From Bacteroidota bacterium (GTDB taxonomy: Bacteria; Bacteroidota; Bacteroidia; Bacteroidales; Prolixibacteraceae), in NCBI GenBank assembly GCA_023488865.1, contig JAMDDG010000178.1:1-5198 (forward strand): a stretch of 5,198 bases of DNA, written 5' to 3'. This document shows, one piece after another, positions 1 through 5,198 of this stretch. A model generated the notes under the pieces. That model was given only the letters and a program-made list of their open reading frames with translations. It made no database searches and was not told where the DNA came from. The stretch's first letter is position 1, and every line of letters begins with the position of its first letter. The translations under genes were made by a program, and so were the position numbers.

Positions 1-1
1 C

Positions 2-1012
2 GTAGCCGGACATTCGCATCCCCATTATATTCAGCGCATCAGCGACCAACTGAAAGCGATTGGATTTTACTCCAACTCGGTTCAAAATCCGATGCAGGCA
101 GAGCTGGCCAAAAAGCTGGGCGAATTGTCCGGCTACGATGATTATGCCTTGTTTCTCTGCAATTCGGGAGCTGAAGCCAATGAGAATGCCTTGAAATTAG
201 CCTCTTTTGTGACTGGAAAGAAAAGAGTGGTGGCTTTCGATAAATCGTTTCATGGCCGGACGTCAGCGGCTGTGGCCGTGACCGATAACCCCAAAATCAC
301 AGCCCCAATCAACGATGTGCACGACCGTCTCTTCCTTCCGTTAAACGACATCGCTGCTTTGGAAAAGGCACTTTTGCCGGGAGAAGTGGCCGCCGTGATT
401 ATCGAAGGAATCCAGGGTGTTGGCGGCTGCAGGGTGCCGAATCCCGAATTTTTACAGGCTGCCAGCAGGTTGTGCAAAGAGAAAGGAGTCGTACTTATTT
501 TGGATGAAGTACAATCCGGGTACGGTCGAAGCGGAAAATTCTTTGCCCATCAATATGCCGGTATCCGGCCGGATGTGATTACCGTAGCCAAAGGGATGGG
601 GAACGGCTTCCCGGTAGGTGGCGTTCTTATTTCGCCCGAATACAAACCCTGGCACGGCATGCTGGGGACCACTTTTGGCGGAAATTATCTGGCGTGTGCG
701 GCCAGCCTGGCGGTCCTGGAAATTATGGAACAGGAACACCTGGTCGAAAATGCAGCCAATGTTGGAAATTTCCTGATCAATGAACTTTCAACCTTCGCAG
801 AAATCAAAGAGATACGCGGAAAAGGGTTGATGATCGGGCTCGAATTTGACGGGCCGGTAGTTGCCCTGCGAAAGAAAATGTTGTTTGAGGAGAGAATATT
901 CACAGGCGTAACAGGCACCCATGTGATCAGGATCTTGCCTCCACTGACTTTGACGATGAAGGATGCTTCCCGTTTTCTGGAAACGTTCTCCCGTGTCTTG
1001 AAAAATATGTAA
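2..1012 (+). CDS. argD: N-acylornithine aminotransferase (class-III PLP aminotransferase), 5' partial
   Basis: The product transaminates N-acylated glutamate 5-semialdehyde with glutamate to give N-acylornithine, a cytoplasmic step of arginine synthesis. The frame is open from base 2, and residues before the first ATG at 92 (GHSHPHY, then YSNSVQNP) match the conserved N-terminal part of the family, so the real start lies upstream and roughly 35-40 residues are missing. Counting from the Met at 92, visible motifs are NSGAEANE (24-31, cofactor phosphate binding), SFHGRT (52-57), LDEVQSGYGRSG (137-148, with the Asp that contacts the pyridine nitrogen), and AKGMGNGFPVGG (166-177), whose Lys167 (codon 590-592) is the predicted Schiff-base lysine. 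A TTFGG motif follows, and the C-terminal domain ends at TAA 1010-1012. proC follows after 30 nt, suggesting one operon. Class-III aminotransferases are hard to separate by sequence, so ornithine aminotransferase is possible. In Bacteroides the arginine route uses N-succinyl rather than N-acetyl intermediates, so the acyl group is uncertain. Confidence 0.9.
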   Translation, partial: VAGHSHPHYIQRISDQLKAIGFYSNSVQNPMQAELAKKLGELSGYDDYALFLCNSGAEANENALKLASFVTGKKRVVAFDKSFHGRTSAAVAVTDNPKITAPINDVHDRLFLPLNDIAALEKALLPGEVAAVIIEGIQGVGGCRVPNPEFLQAASRLCKEKGVVLILDEVQSGYGRSGKFFAHQYAGIRPDVITVAKGMGNGFPVGGVLISPEYKPWHGMLGTTFGGNYLACAASLAVLEIMEQEHLVENAANVGNFLINELSTFAEIKEIRGKGLMIGLEFDGPVVALRKKMLFEERIFTGVTGTHVIRILPPLTLTMKDASRFLETFSRVLKNM

Positions 1013-1042
1013 TTTGCACTTTCAATCACAAACTGTTCAACC

Positions 1043-1846
1043 ATGCAAATCAATCAGATCAACATTGGTATTATCGGAGGCGGAAATCTTGGAAGATCGG
1101 TTGCGGAAGGCTTTCTGAAAGCCGGCATCGATGCCTCAAGAATTGTCGTAACCAGGCGCAGGGTTCATCTGTTGGATGACCTTCAGGCCAAAGGCGTCCG
1201 TATTGAAAAAGAGAACGCAAAAGCAGTTACCGGCATGGATGTGATCATTCTGGCGGTTAAACCCTACCAGGCAGCCGATTTACTGAATGAACTGCGGCCC
1301 TTTATGAAACCAGGACAGGTTGTGGTTTCGCTGATGACAGGGATCTCCCTGGCAACGTTGAACGGACTGCTTCCCGATGGGGTGCTGGCTTTTAGCGTAA
1401 TGCCCAATACCGCCGTTGCGTTGCAGGAATCAATGACTTTAATTGCTGCACCAGAGTGCGATCCGGCCATTCAAAAAATGATTGGAGATCTTTTTGAGAC
1501 GCTGGGAAAAGTAATCTTCATCAACGAAGAGTTGATGGCGGCTGCCACGGTACTTGGCGCCTGTGGCATTGCTTTTGCCCTGCGTTTTATCCGTGCGGCC
1601 ATCCAGGGCGGAGTGGAGATCGGTTTTGGGGCCGATGTCGCTCAGCAAATCGTGGCCCAAACGGTGAAAGGTGCAACAGAGCTGATCCTGCAGACCGGAC
1701 ATCATCCCGAACAGGAGATAGACAAGGTGACGACGCCCAAAGGCATTACCATTTCCGGATTGAATGAAATGGAACACCAGGGTTTCTCTTCTGCATTGAT
1801 ACGCGGACTATTGGTTTCGTATAACAAACTGAACAACGCTAAGTGA
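1043..1846 (+). CDS. proC: Pyrroline-5-carboxylate reductase
   Basis: This 267-residue protein catalyses the last step of proline synthesis, NAD(P)H-dependent reduction of 1-pyrroline-5-carboxylate to proline, in the cytoplasm. Its length is normal for the family. The N-terminal Rossmann fold shows a GGGNLG dinucleotide-binding loop at residues 12-17, and VVTRRR at 35-40 lies where NADPH is recognised. VKPYQ (72-76) and SVMPNTAVALQESMT (118-132) are the usual central motifs. The all-helical C-terminal dimerisation domain carries LGACGIAFAL (171-180), QTVKGATEL (206-214) and TTPKGITISGL (230-240), the last being the family signature near the substrate. Two signature positions differ from the common enterobacterial form: GACG replaces the usual SGSGPAY-type stretch and PKG replaces SPGG. 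I recall similar forms in Bacteroidetes homologues, so I read them as lineage variants rather than damage. The ATG at 1043 is preceded by an A/T-rich leader without a Shine-Dalgarno motif. It probably shares a transcript with argD. Confidence 0.96.
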   Translation: MQINQINIGIIGGGNLGRSVAEGFLKAGIDASRIVVTRRRVHLLDDLQAKGVRIEKENAKAVTGMDVIILAVKPYQAADLLNELRPFMKPGQVVVSLMTGISLATLNGLLPDGVLAFSVMPNTAVALQESMTLIAAPECDPAIQKMIGDLFETLGKVIFINEELMAAATVLGACGIAFALRFIRAAIQGGVEIGFGADVAQQIVAQTVKGATELILQTGHHPEQEIDKVTTPKGITISGLNEMEHQGFSSALIRGLLVSYNKLNNAK

Positions 1847-1873
1847 TTGTCCATTGTCAATTATCAATTAGAA
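1846..1873 (+). repeat. Degenerate tandem heptamer tract (4 units)
   Basis: Four consecutive 7-base units, ATTGTCC, ATTGTCA, ATTATCA and ATTAGAA, fill almost the whole gap between proC and the next gene. The first unit begins in the last base of the proC stop codon and the tract ends four bases before the ATG at 1878. The units share ATT and diverge gradually in the 3' direction. From memory, short ATTGTCA-type tracts are frequent in Bacteroidetes intergenic regions, but I cannot check this here. It may simply provide an unstructured A/T-rich translation start. With so few, decayed units, slippage seems unlikely to be frequent. Confidence 0.55.
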
Positions 1874-1877
1874 AATT

Positions 1878-2429
1878 ATGGAACGTCAAATCATTGAGAT
1901 TGCCGACCGTCTAAGAGGTATGCGCGAATCCCTGGAAGTAGCCCCCGAAAACGCAGCACTTGTATGCGAAATTCCGGTAGCTGATTATTTGAAATATGAG
2001 AGTGGCGAAATTGATATTCCGGTAAGTATACTGCACCGAATGGCCCGGCATTTCGGTTTCGATATCACAACCCTGCTTACCGGAGAGGAACCGCATGTCC
2101 ACACTTATTCCCTTACCAGGAAAGGCAAGGGGGTGACGGTTCAACGACGCCAATCCTACAATTATGAATCGCTGGCTGCCAATTTTGCCAACCGGAAAGC
2201 GGATCCCTTTTTTGTGATCGTTGAGCCAAAGGAAGATCCCGAAATTACTTTCAATGCACATCCCGGACAAGAGTTTCATTTTATGCTGGAAGGTCAGATG
2301 AAAGTCTGTGTCGGGGAAAATGAGCTGATCCTCAATCCGGGCGACTCCCTCTATTTTGATTCGGCTTTACCCCACGGCATGCAGGCTATGAATGGAAGGG
2401 TGGCGAGGTTTTTGGCGGTGGTGCTTTGA
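1878..2429 (+). CDS. XRE-family HTH regulator with C-terminal cupin domain
   Basis: A 183-residue putative transcription factor. Residues about 7-70 resemble an XRE/Cro-type helix-turn-helix (LRGMRESLEV, then LKYESGEIDIPVSILHRMARHFG, quoted here in parts: LKYESGEIDI and ILHRMARHFG), with the usual sequence of a 'tolerates stress/start' helix followed by a 'which gene' helix and the LLTGEE end. A linker (about 71-110) leads to a single cupin barrel at about 111-183. Cupin motif 1 is HPGQEFHFMLEG (128-139), offering metal ligands His128, Glu132, His134 or Glu138, and motif 2 is NPGDSLYFDSALPHGMQA (153-170) with His166. Regulators of this build usually sense a small molecule through the cupin and bind near their own operon. 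The position after proC, which I also recall from Bacteroides-type genomes, hints at a link with arginine, proline or polyamine metabolism, but the ligand and targets are not shown by the sequence. The start is 31 nt after the proC stop, consistent with co-transcription. Confidence 0.88.
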   Translation: MERQIIEIADRLRGMRESLEVAPENAALVCEIPVADYLKYESGEIDIPVSILHRMARHFGFDITTLLTGEEPHVHTYSLTRKGKGVTVQRRQSYNYESLAANFANRKADPFFVIVEPKEDPEITFNAHPGQEFHFMLEGQMKVCVGENELILNPGDSLYFDSALPHGMQAMNGRVARFLAVVL

Positions 2430-2452
2430 TTATTATTCAATAAACAAGAAAT

Positions 2453-2492
2453 AGATTGCTTCCCACTTCGTTCCTCGTGGTACCAATGACGG
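2453..2492 (-). repeat. REP-like repeat, copy 1 (inverted)
   Basis: Read on the minus strand this starts CCGTCATTG and ends GAAGCAATCT, the same ends as copy 2. Its middle is longer and contains its own small inverted repeat: CCAC (2463-2466) pairs with GTGG (2477-2480). The middle section is unrelated or only loosely related to copy 2, so the conserved parts are the two ends. It forms the left end of the nested palindrome. Confidence 0.7.
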
Positions 2493-2507
2493 ATCATTTT
2501 TTTGGCG

Positions 2508-2588
2508 GTGAGGGTGGAGAGAAGGAGGCGGGCGGCGATTCAGCTATTACCGAAAACTGATGACCCGCCTCCTTCTCTCCACCCTCAC
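2508..2588. repeat. Perfect 25-bp inverted repeat with 31-nt loop
   Basis: The left arm 2508-2532 begins GTGAGGGTGG and ends GGAGGCGGG. The right arm 2564-2588 begins CCCGCCTCC and ends CCACCCTCAC. All 25 positions pair, with a 31-nt loop (2533-2563) that contains a minor 4-bp stem (TCAG 2540-2543 with CTGA 2557-2560). The left arm is almost all purine (22 of 25). Transcribed in either direction it would form a very stable G/C-rich hairpin. On the plus strand it is preceded by seven T and followed by AAAATC, so it lacks the downstream U-tract of an intrinsic terminator. On the minus strand it is also followed by A residues. It may still block exonucleases or attenuate read-through from the upstream operon. 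Confidence 0.9.
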
Positions 2589-2603
2589 AAAATCAACAGC
2601 ATA

Positions 2604-2636
2604 CCGTCATTGCGAGTCGGAACGACGAAGCAATCT
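2604..2636 (+). repeat. REP-like repeat, copy 2 (direct)
   Basis: This copy reads CCGTCATTGCGAG, then TCGGAACGACGAAGCAATCT, and forms the right end of the nested palindrome. It is the closest of the three copies to the GTCATTGCGAG...CGAAGCAATC form familiar from other bacterial genomes. It shares its first nine and last ten bases with inverted copy 1, and its first seven and last twelve core bases with copy 3. Confidence 0.72.
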
Positions 2637-2711
2637 GCTGATTTACAGGTGATTAGAAATTAAATTTTTGCTCTTTTATGATCGCTGATGTTATCATCTC
2701 ACAACGGTTTG

Positions 2712-2736
2712 ATGACAGAAGATAAAAATCTGTCAT
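2712..2736. repeat. Small inverted repeat (8-bp stem, 9-nt loop)
   Basis: ATGACAGA (2712-2719) pairs exactly with TCTGTCAT (2729-2736) around an A-rich nine-base loop. Its right arm overlaps the start of repeat copy 3, so it may be the remnant of an inverted partner of that copy. It is short and could be chance in this A/T-rich stretch. It is not followed by a T-run, so a terminator role is not supported. Confidence 0.4.
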
Positions 2737-2762
2737 TGGTAGGAGGCACGACGAAGCAATAT
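2731..2762 (+). repeat. REP-like repeat, copy 3 (solo, direct)
   Basis: Positions 2732-2760 align with 2606-2634 of copy 2 without gaps: GTCATTG at the left and CGACGAAGCAAT at the right are identical, and the ten bases between them match at five positions, giving 24 of 29 overall. It has the same orientation as copy 2 and lies 126 bp downstream, about 90 bp before the proB start codon. It has no full inverted partner. A further stretch at 2801-2817 (GGAGCGAAGCAAACTC) resembles the right end of the family and may be a fourth, decayed fragment. Confidence 0.6.
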
Positions 2763-2849
2763 ATTGATAATAAAGCGAATATAAAATTTGTTTTTGATAG
2801 TGGAGCGAAGCAAACTCAAGTCTTGTACGAAATTTACTTAAACATAACA

Positions 2850-3941
2850 ATGGTGATTTCTTCGTTATACAAAAAAATAGTCGTCAAAGTGGGCAGCAAT
2901 GTGCTTACCAGGGAGGATGGGATGTTGAACATCTCCCGGATGACCCATATTGTCGAACAAATTGCGCAACTGAAAAAAGAGGGTGTGCAGGTGATTCTGG
3001 TGACCTCCGGCGCAGTTGCTGCCGGGCGTGCGGAAGTCGAACCACTGAAAAAGTTGGATCCTATTTCAAGCCGGCAATTGTGGTCTGCTGTCGGACAAGT
3101 AAAACTGATCAACCGGTATGCGGAACTTTTTCAGAAACAGGGGCTCACCTGTGCACAGGTGCTGACGACCAAGGAAAATTTTGGCGACAGGCTGCATTAC
3201 CTGAACATGCGTAACTGTATGCAAACGCTTCTGGAAAATGAGGTGATACCTATTGTCAATGAAAACGATACCATTTCTGTAACCGAATTGATGTTCACCG
3301 ACAACGATGAACTTTCCGGGTTGATTGCTTCCATGATGGATATGGAGGCATTGGTTATTCTCTCCAACGTGGATGGGGTCTATACCTGTGCGCCTGATCA
3401 ACCAGGCAGCGAACTGATCCGGACTATCCATCCCAACCGGTCTGCGGAAGGGATCTCTATCTCTGCCAAGAAATCAAATTTCGGCAGGGGAGGCATGCTG
3501 ACCAAATACCATATTGCGACGAAATTAGCAGGACAGGGAATCTCCGTATTTATTGCCAATGGCTTTAAAGAGAAAATATTGCTGGATATTTTACATGGAA
3601 CAAGCCAAACTTCTTTTACCCATTTTCTGCCCTCAGATAAAAAATCGAGCGGCGTACGCAAATGGCTCTCCCATTCCGATGATTTTGCCCGGGGCGAGGT
3701 TGTAATCAATGAAGGAGCCAGAACAGCCCTTCTTTCCGACCGCGCTGTGAGCCTGCTTATGATCGGTATTACCTCCGTAACCGGATATTTCAAAGAGGGC
3801 GACATTGTCCGGATCAAAGACAGCGAAGGGAATTTGCTGGGTTTGGGAAAAACTTCCTTCTCCTCCGATGAAACTATCGAGGAAAAAGGAGGTAAAAAGG
3901 CCAAGCCATTTATTCATTATGATTATCTATACTTGATCTGA
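2850..3941 (+). CDS. proB: Glutamate 5-kinase
   Basis: This 363-residue enzyme phosphorylates L-glutamate with ATP to gamma-glutamyl phosphate, the committed and typically proline-inhibited step of proline synthesis. The amino acid kinase domain covers about 8-260: IVVKVGSNVLT (10-20, ATP phosphate site), VTSGAVAAGR (51-60), IVNENDTISVTEL (135-147, glutamate site), FTDNDELSGLIA (149-160), LSNVDGVY (171-178) and GRGGMLTK (212-219, usually GTGGM-TK). Residues about 275-363 match a PUA domain, the usual C-terminal addition. The frame is open 54 codons further upstream to an ATG at 2688. I chose 2850 because the kinase fold begins right after it, the length then fits two-domain ProB proteins, and the upstream codons cross repeat copy 3 and encode nothing recognisable. 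The leader before 2850 is A/T-rich with no Shine-Dalgarno motif. The stop overlaps proA. Confidence 0.96.
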   Translation: MVISSLYKKIVVKVGSNVLTREDGMLNISRMTHIVEQIAQLKKEGVQVILVTSGAVAAGRAEVEPLKKLDPISSRQLWSAVGQVKLINRYAELFQKQGLTCAQVLTTKENFGDRLHYLNMRNCMQTLLENEVIPIVNENDTISVTELMFTDNDELSGLIASMMDMEALVILSNVDGVYTCAPDQPGSELIRTIHPNRSAEGISISAKKSNFGRGGMLTKYHIATKLAGQGISVFIANGFKEKILLDILHGTSQTSFTHFLPSDKKSSGVRKWLSHSDDFARGEVVINEGARTALLSDRAVSLLMIGITSVTGYFKEGDIVRIKDSEGNLLGLGKTSFSSDETIEEKGGKKAKPFIHYDYLYLI

Positions 3942-3943
3942 TG
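3939..3943 (+). promoter_or_regulatory. Overlapping stop/start (TGATG) coupling proB and proA
   Basis: The TGA that ends proB shares its final A with the ATG that opens proA. This arrangement typically allows ribosomes finishing the first gene to restart on the second, which fits the equal need for kinase and reductase. ProB and ProA act in sequence on a labile phosphate intermediate. The purine-rich AAAGGAGG at about 3884-3892 lies some 50 bases upstream, too far to act as the proA ribosome binding site. Confidence 0.75.
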
Positions 3944-5198
3944 GAAACAAAATACACTGAAAGCTTCGATCTGGCTTTGCATGCCAGCAGAAAACTGGGG
4001 CAACTGTCAAAAGATCAGATTAATAATCTGCTGCTCAGACTGGCCGATGCAGCTGAGGAATCTGCCGATGAAATTTTGAAAGAGAATCAAAAGGACCTCG
4101 ATCAAATGGATCCGTCCGATCCCAAATACGACAGGTTGAAACTGACGAAAGCCAGAATCGCTGCGATCGCTTCGGATATAAGAAATGTGGCTGCTTTGCC
4201 TTCCCCGTTAGGGAGGATTTTAAGTCAGGAGATACTTCCGAATGGTTTGAAAATCAAGAAAGTGAGTGTGCCTTTTGGCGTGATCGGTATCATTTATGAA
4301 GCTCGGCCCAACGTAACGTTCGATGTCTTTTCGCTTTGCATCAAATCGGGAAATGCGGTGGTGCTGAAGGGTGGGAGCGATGCCGCTTATTCGAATGAAG
4401 CCATCGTTTCGGTAATCAAACGTGTTTTAATCGAATCGGCCATCGATGAAAATGCCCTGATCTTGCTTCCTCCAACGAGGGAAGCCACAACGGCGCTGTT
4501 GCATGCCAGGGGCTATGTCGATCTGATCATCCCGCGTGGCAGTCAGGCGTTGATTGACAATGTGCGGGAGAATGCAAAAATTCCTGTCATCGAAACGGGC
4601 GCCGGCATTTGCCATACCTATTTTGATGAATCCGGCGACAAAGAGTTGGGCCGTCGGGTGATCAACAATGCCAAAACGCGCCGGGTAAGTGTGTGCAATG
4701 CCCTTGATTGTCTGATTATTCACCGTACCCGGATGGCCGATCTCCCTTATTTGACAGGTTTATTGGCAGAGAGCAGGGTGGAGATTTTTGCCGATGAAGA
4801 TGCCTTCAACTCCTTATCAGGAAATTATCCTGCAGATTTGCTCAATCCCGCAGTTCCCGACTCTTTTGGAACGGAATTTCTCTCCTACAAGATGGCAGTT
4901 AAAACAGTCTCCTCGTTGGACGAAGCGCTCGATCACATTGCCATCTACAGCTCCAAACACAGCGAAGCGATCATTGCAAAAGACCGGAAGGCTATTGATA
5001 AATTCTTGTTATCTGTCGATGCGGCAGCAGTTTATGCCAATACAAGCACCGCCTTTACCGATGGCGCCCAATTTGGATTGGGAGCAGAAATTGGCATCAG
5101 CACCCAAAAATTACATGCCCGCGGTCCGATGGCGCTCCAGGAGATCACAACCTACAAATGGATTGTGGAAGGGGAGGGACAGATAAGGGAGATCGGCC
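3941..5198 (+). CDS. proA: Glutamate-5-semialdehyde dehydrogenase (gamma-glutamyl phosphate reductase), 3' partial
   Basis: The product reduces gamma-glutamyl phosphate with NADPH to glutamate 5-semialdehyde, directly after ProB. The frame starts at ATG 3941 and stays open to the window edge: 419 complete codons plus one base. This protein belongs to the aldehyde dehydrogenase superfamily. Motifs from the start codon are VPFGVIGIIYEARPNVT (about 110-126), LKGGSDAAYSN (starting about 144), LIIPRGS (about 198-204), ETGAGICHTYFD (218-229) and RRVSVCNALDCL (247-258), where Cys252 (codon 4694-4696) is the predicted catalytic thiol. The C-terminal part has FTDGAQFGLGAEIGIST and the TTYKW ending typical of the family. 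Known ProA proteins are about 415-420 residues, so only a few codons and the stop should be missing. No frameshift or missing catalytic residue is seen. From memory of Bacteroides genomes, the next gene may be the N-succinylornithine carbamoyltransferase, but it is outside the window. Confidence 0.96.
   Translation, partial: METKYTESFDLALHASRKLGQLSKDQINNLLLRLADAAEESADEILKENQKDLDQMDPSDPKYDRLKLTKARIAAIASDIRNVAALPSPLGRILSQEILPNGLKIKKVSVPFGVIGIIYEARPNVTFDVFSLCIKSGNAVVLKGGSDAAYSNEAIVSVIKRVLIESAIDENALILLPPTREATTALLHARGYVDLIIPRGSQALIDNVRENAKIPVIETGAGICHTYFDESGDKELGRRVINNAKTRRVSVCNALDCLIIHRTRMADLPYLTGLLAESRVEIFADEDAFNSLSGNYPADLLNPAVPDSFGTEFLSYKMAVKTVSSLDEALDHIAIYSSKHSEAIIAKDRKAIDKFLLSVDAAAVYANTSTAFTDGAQFGLGAEIGISTQKLHARGPMALQEITTYKWIVEGEGQIREIG

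Larger units (their letters stand above)
2453..2636. mobile_element. Nested palindromic element, REPIN/MITE-like, non-coding
   Basis: A 184-bp unit whose two ends are inverted copies of one repeat. The outermost ten bases, AGATTGCTTC (2453-2462), are the exact reverse complement of GAAGCAATCT (2627-2636). Further in, CAATGACGG (2484-2492) pairs with CCGTCATTG (2604-2612). Between the two ends sits an independent 25-bp perfect palindrome (2508-2532 with 2564-2588). The end repeat resembles the widespread GTCATTGCGAG...GAAGCAATC palindromic family that I recall from many bacterial genomes. No transposase is encoded and I see no clear target-site duplication, so mobility is an inference from the architecture (two inverted REP-like units, as in REPINs, or terminal repeats of a MITE). 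It lies cleanly between genes and breaks neither of them. Confidence 0.7.
2430..2849. other. 420-bp non-coding, repeat-rich gap between the regulator gene and proB
   Basis: No convincing gene lies here on either strand. The left half is occupied by a nested palindromic element (2453-2636). The right half is A/T-rich and holds a small hairpin (2712-2736), a solo repeat copy (2731-2762) and the proB leader. Short open frames across it run through the repeats and resemble no protein I know. The promoter for proBA is expected between about 2640 and 2840. I looked for the Bacteroidetes -7 motif (TAnnTTTG) and found only near misses at 2661-2670 and 2782-2790, so I do not call a promoter. Confidence 0.8.

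Noticed and set aside
92..1012. argD starting at the first ATG (92)
   Set aside because: The thirty codons before it are in frame and match the conserved GHSHP region of the family, so the gene begins upstream of the window.
2508..2600. Intrinsic terminator after the regulator gene
   Set aside because: The stem is strong but no T-run follows it on either strand. It is listed as an inverted repeat instead.
2604..2762. CRISPR-like repeats (copies 2 and 3)
   Set aside because: There are only two direct copies with diverged centres, an interval of about 97 bp, and an inverted third copy. There are no regular spacers or cas genes.
2661..2790. Bacteroidetes-type promoter for proBA (near TAnnTTTG at 2661-2670 and 2782-2790)
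   Set aside because: Both lack an exact -7 motif, and no convincing TTTG element lies at the right distance upstream.
2688..2849. N-terminal extension of ProB
   Set aside because: It crosses a repeat unit, shows no family similarity, and the normal ProB length is obtained from 2850.
2653..2850. Minus-strand open frame of 65 codons in the gap
   Set aside because: It runs through repeat copy 3, is rich in low-information A/T codons, and matches no family I recognise.
3884..3892. AAAGGAGG as a Shine-Dalgarno site for proA
   Set aside because: It is about 50 bases from the proA start and within ProB codons for a Glu/Lys/Gly-rich stretch, so it is probably chance.
4788..5186. Plus-strand open frame of 132 codons
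   Set aside because: It lies in another frame entirely inside proA, whose frame has clear family motifs throughout.

Overview
The window carries five same-strand genes of glutamate-derived amino acid synthesis: an argD-type aminotransferase (5' end outside the window), proC, a small helix-turn-helix/cupin regulator, proB and proA (3' end outside by probably only a few codons). The organism looks like a member of the Bacteroidota, probably order Bacteroidales. The evidence is A/T-rich start-codon contexts without Shine-Dalgarno motifs, the order argD-proC-XRE/cupin that I recall from Bacteroides-type genomes, and the Bacteroidetes-like character of ProC and ProB. The family or genus cannot be fixed from the sequence alone.

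Layout: (1) 2-1012 argD, a class-III PLP aminotransferase. (2) 1043-1846 proC, 30 nt after argD. (3) 1846-1873, a decaying tandem heptamer tract filling the gap before the next start codon. (4) 1878-2429, an XRE-type HTH fused to a C-terminal cupin. (5) 2430-2849, a 420-bp non-coding stretch with a nested palindromic repeat element (2453-2636), a further solo copy of the same repeat unit (2731-2762) and a small hairpin. (6) 2850-3941 proB. (7) 3941 to the window end, proA, overlapping the proB stop codon by one base.

How the genes work together: ProB phosphorylates glutamate, ProA reduces glutamyl phosphate to glutamate semialdehyde (which cyclises to pyrroline-5-carboxylate), and ProC reduces that to proline. 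ArgD transaminates the N-acylated glutamate semialdehyde on the parallel ornithine/arginine branch. The window therefore holds the full proline pathway plus one arginine step, with a possible small-molecule-responsive regulator between them. The genes look intact and ordinary. The unexplained structure is in the 2430-2849 gap, where REP/MITE-like repeats separate the argD-proC-regulator block from proBA. I saw no defence system, CRISPR array, RNA gene or transposase.
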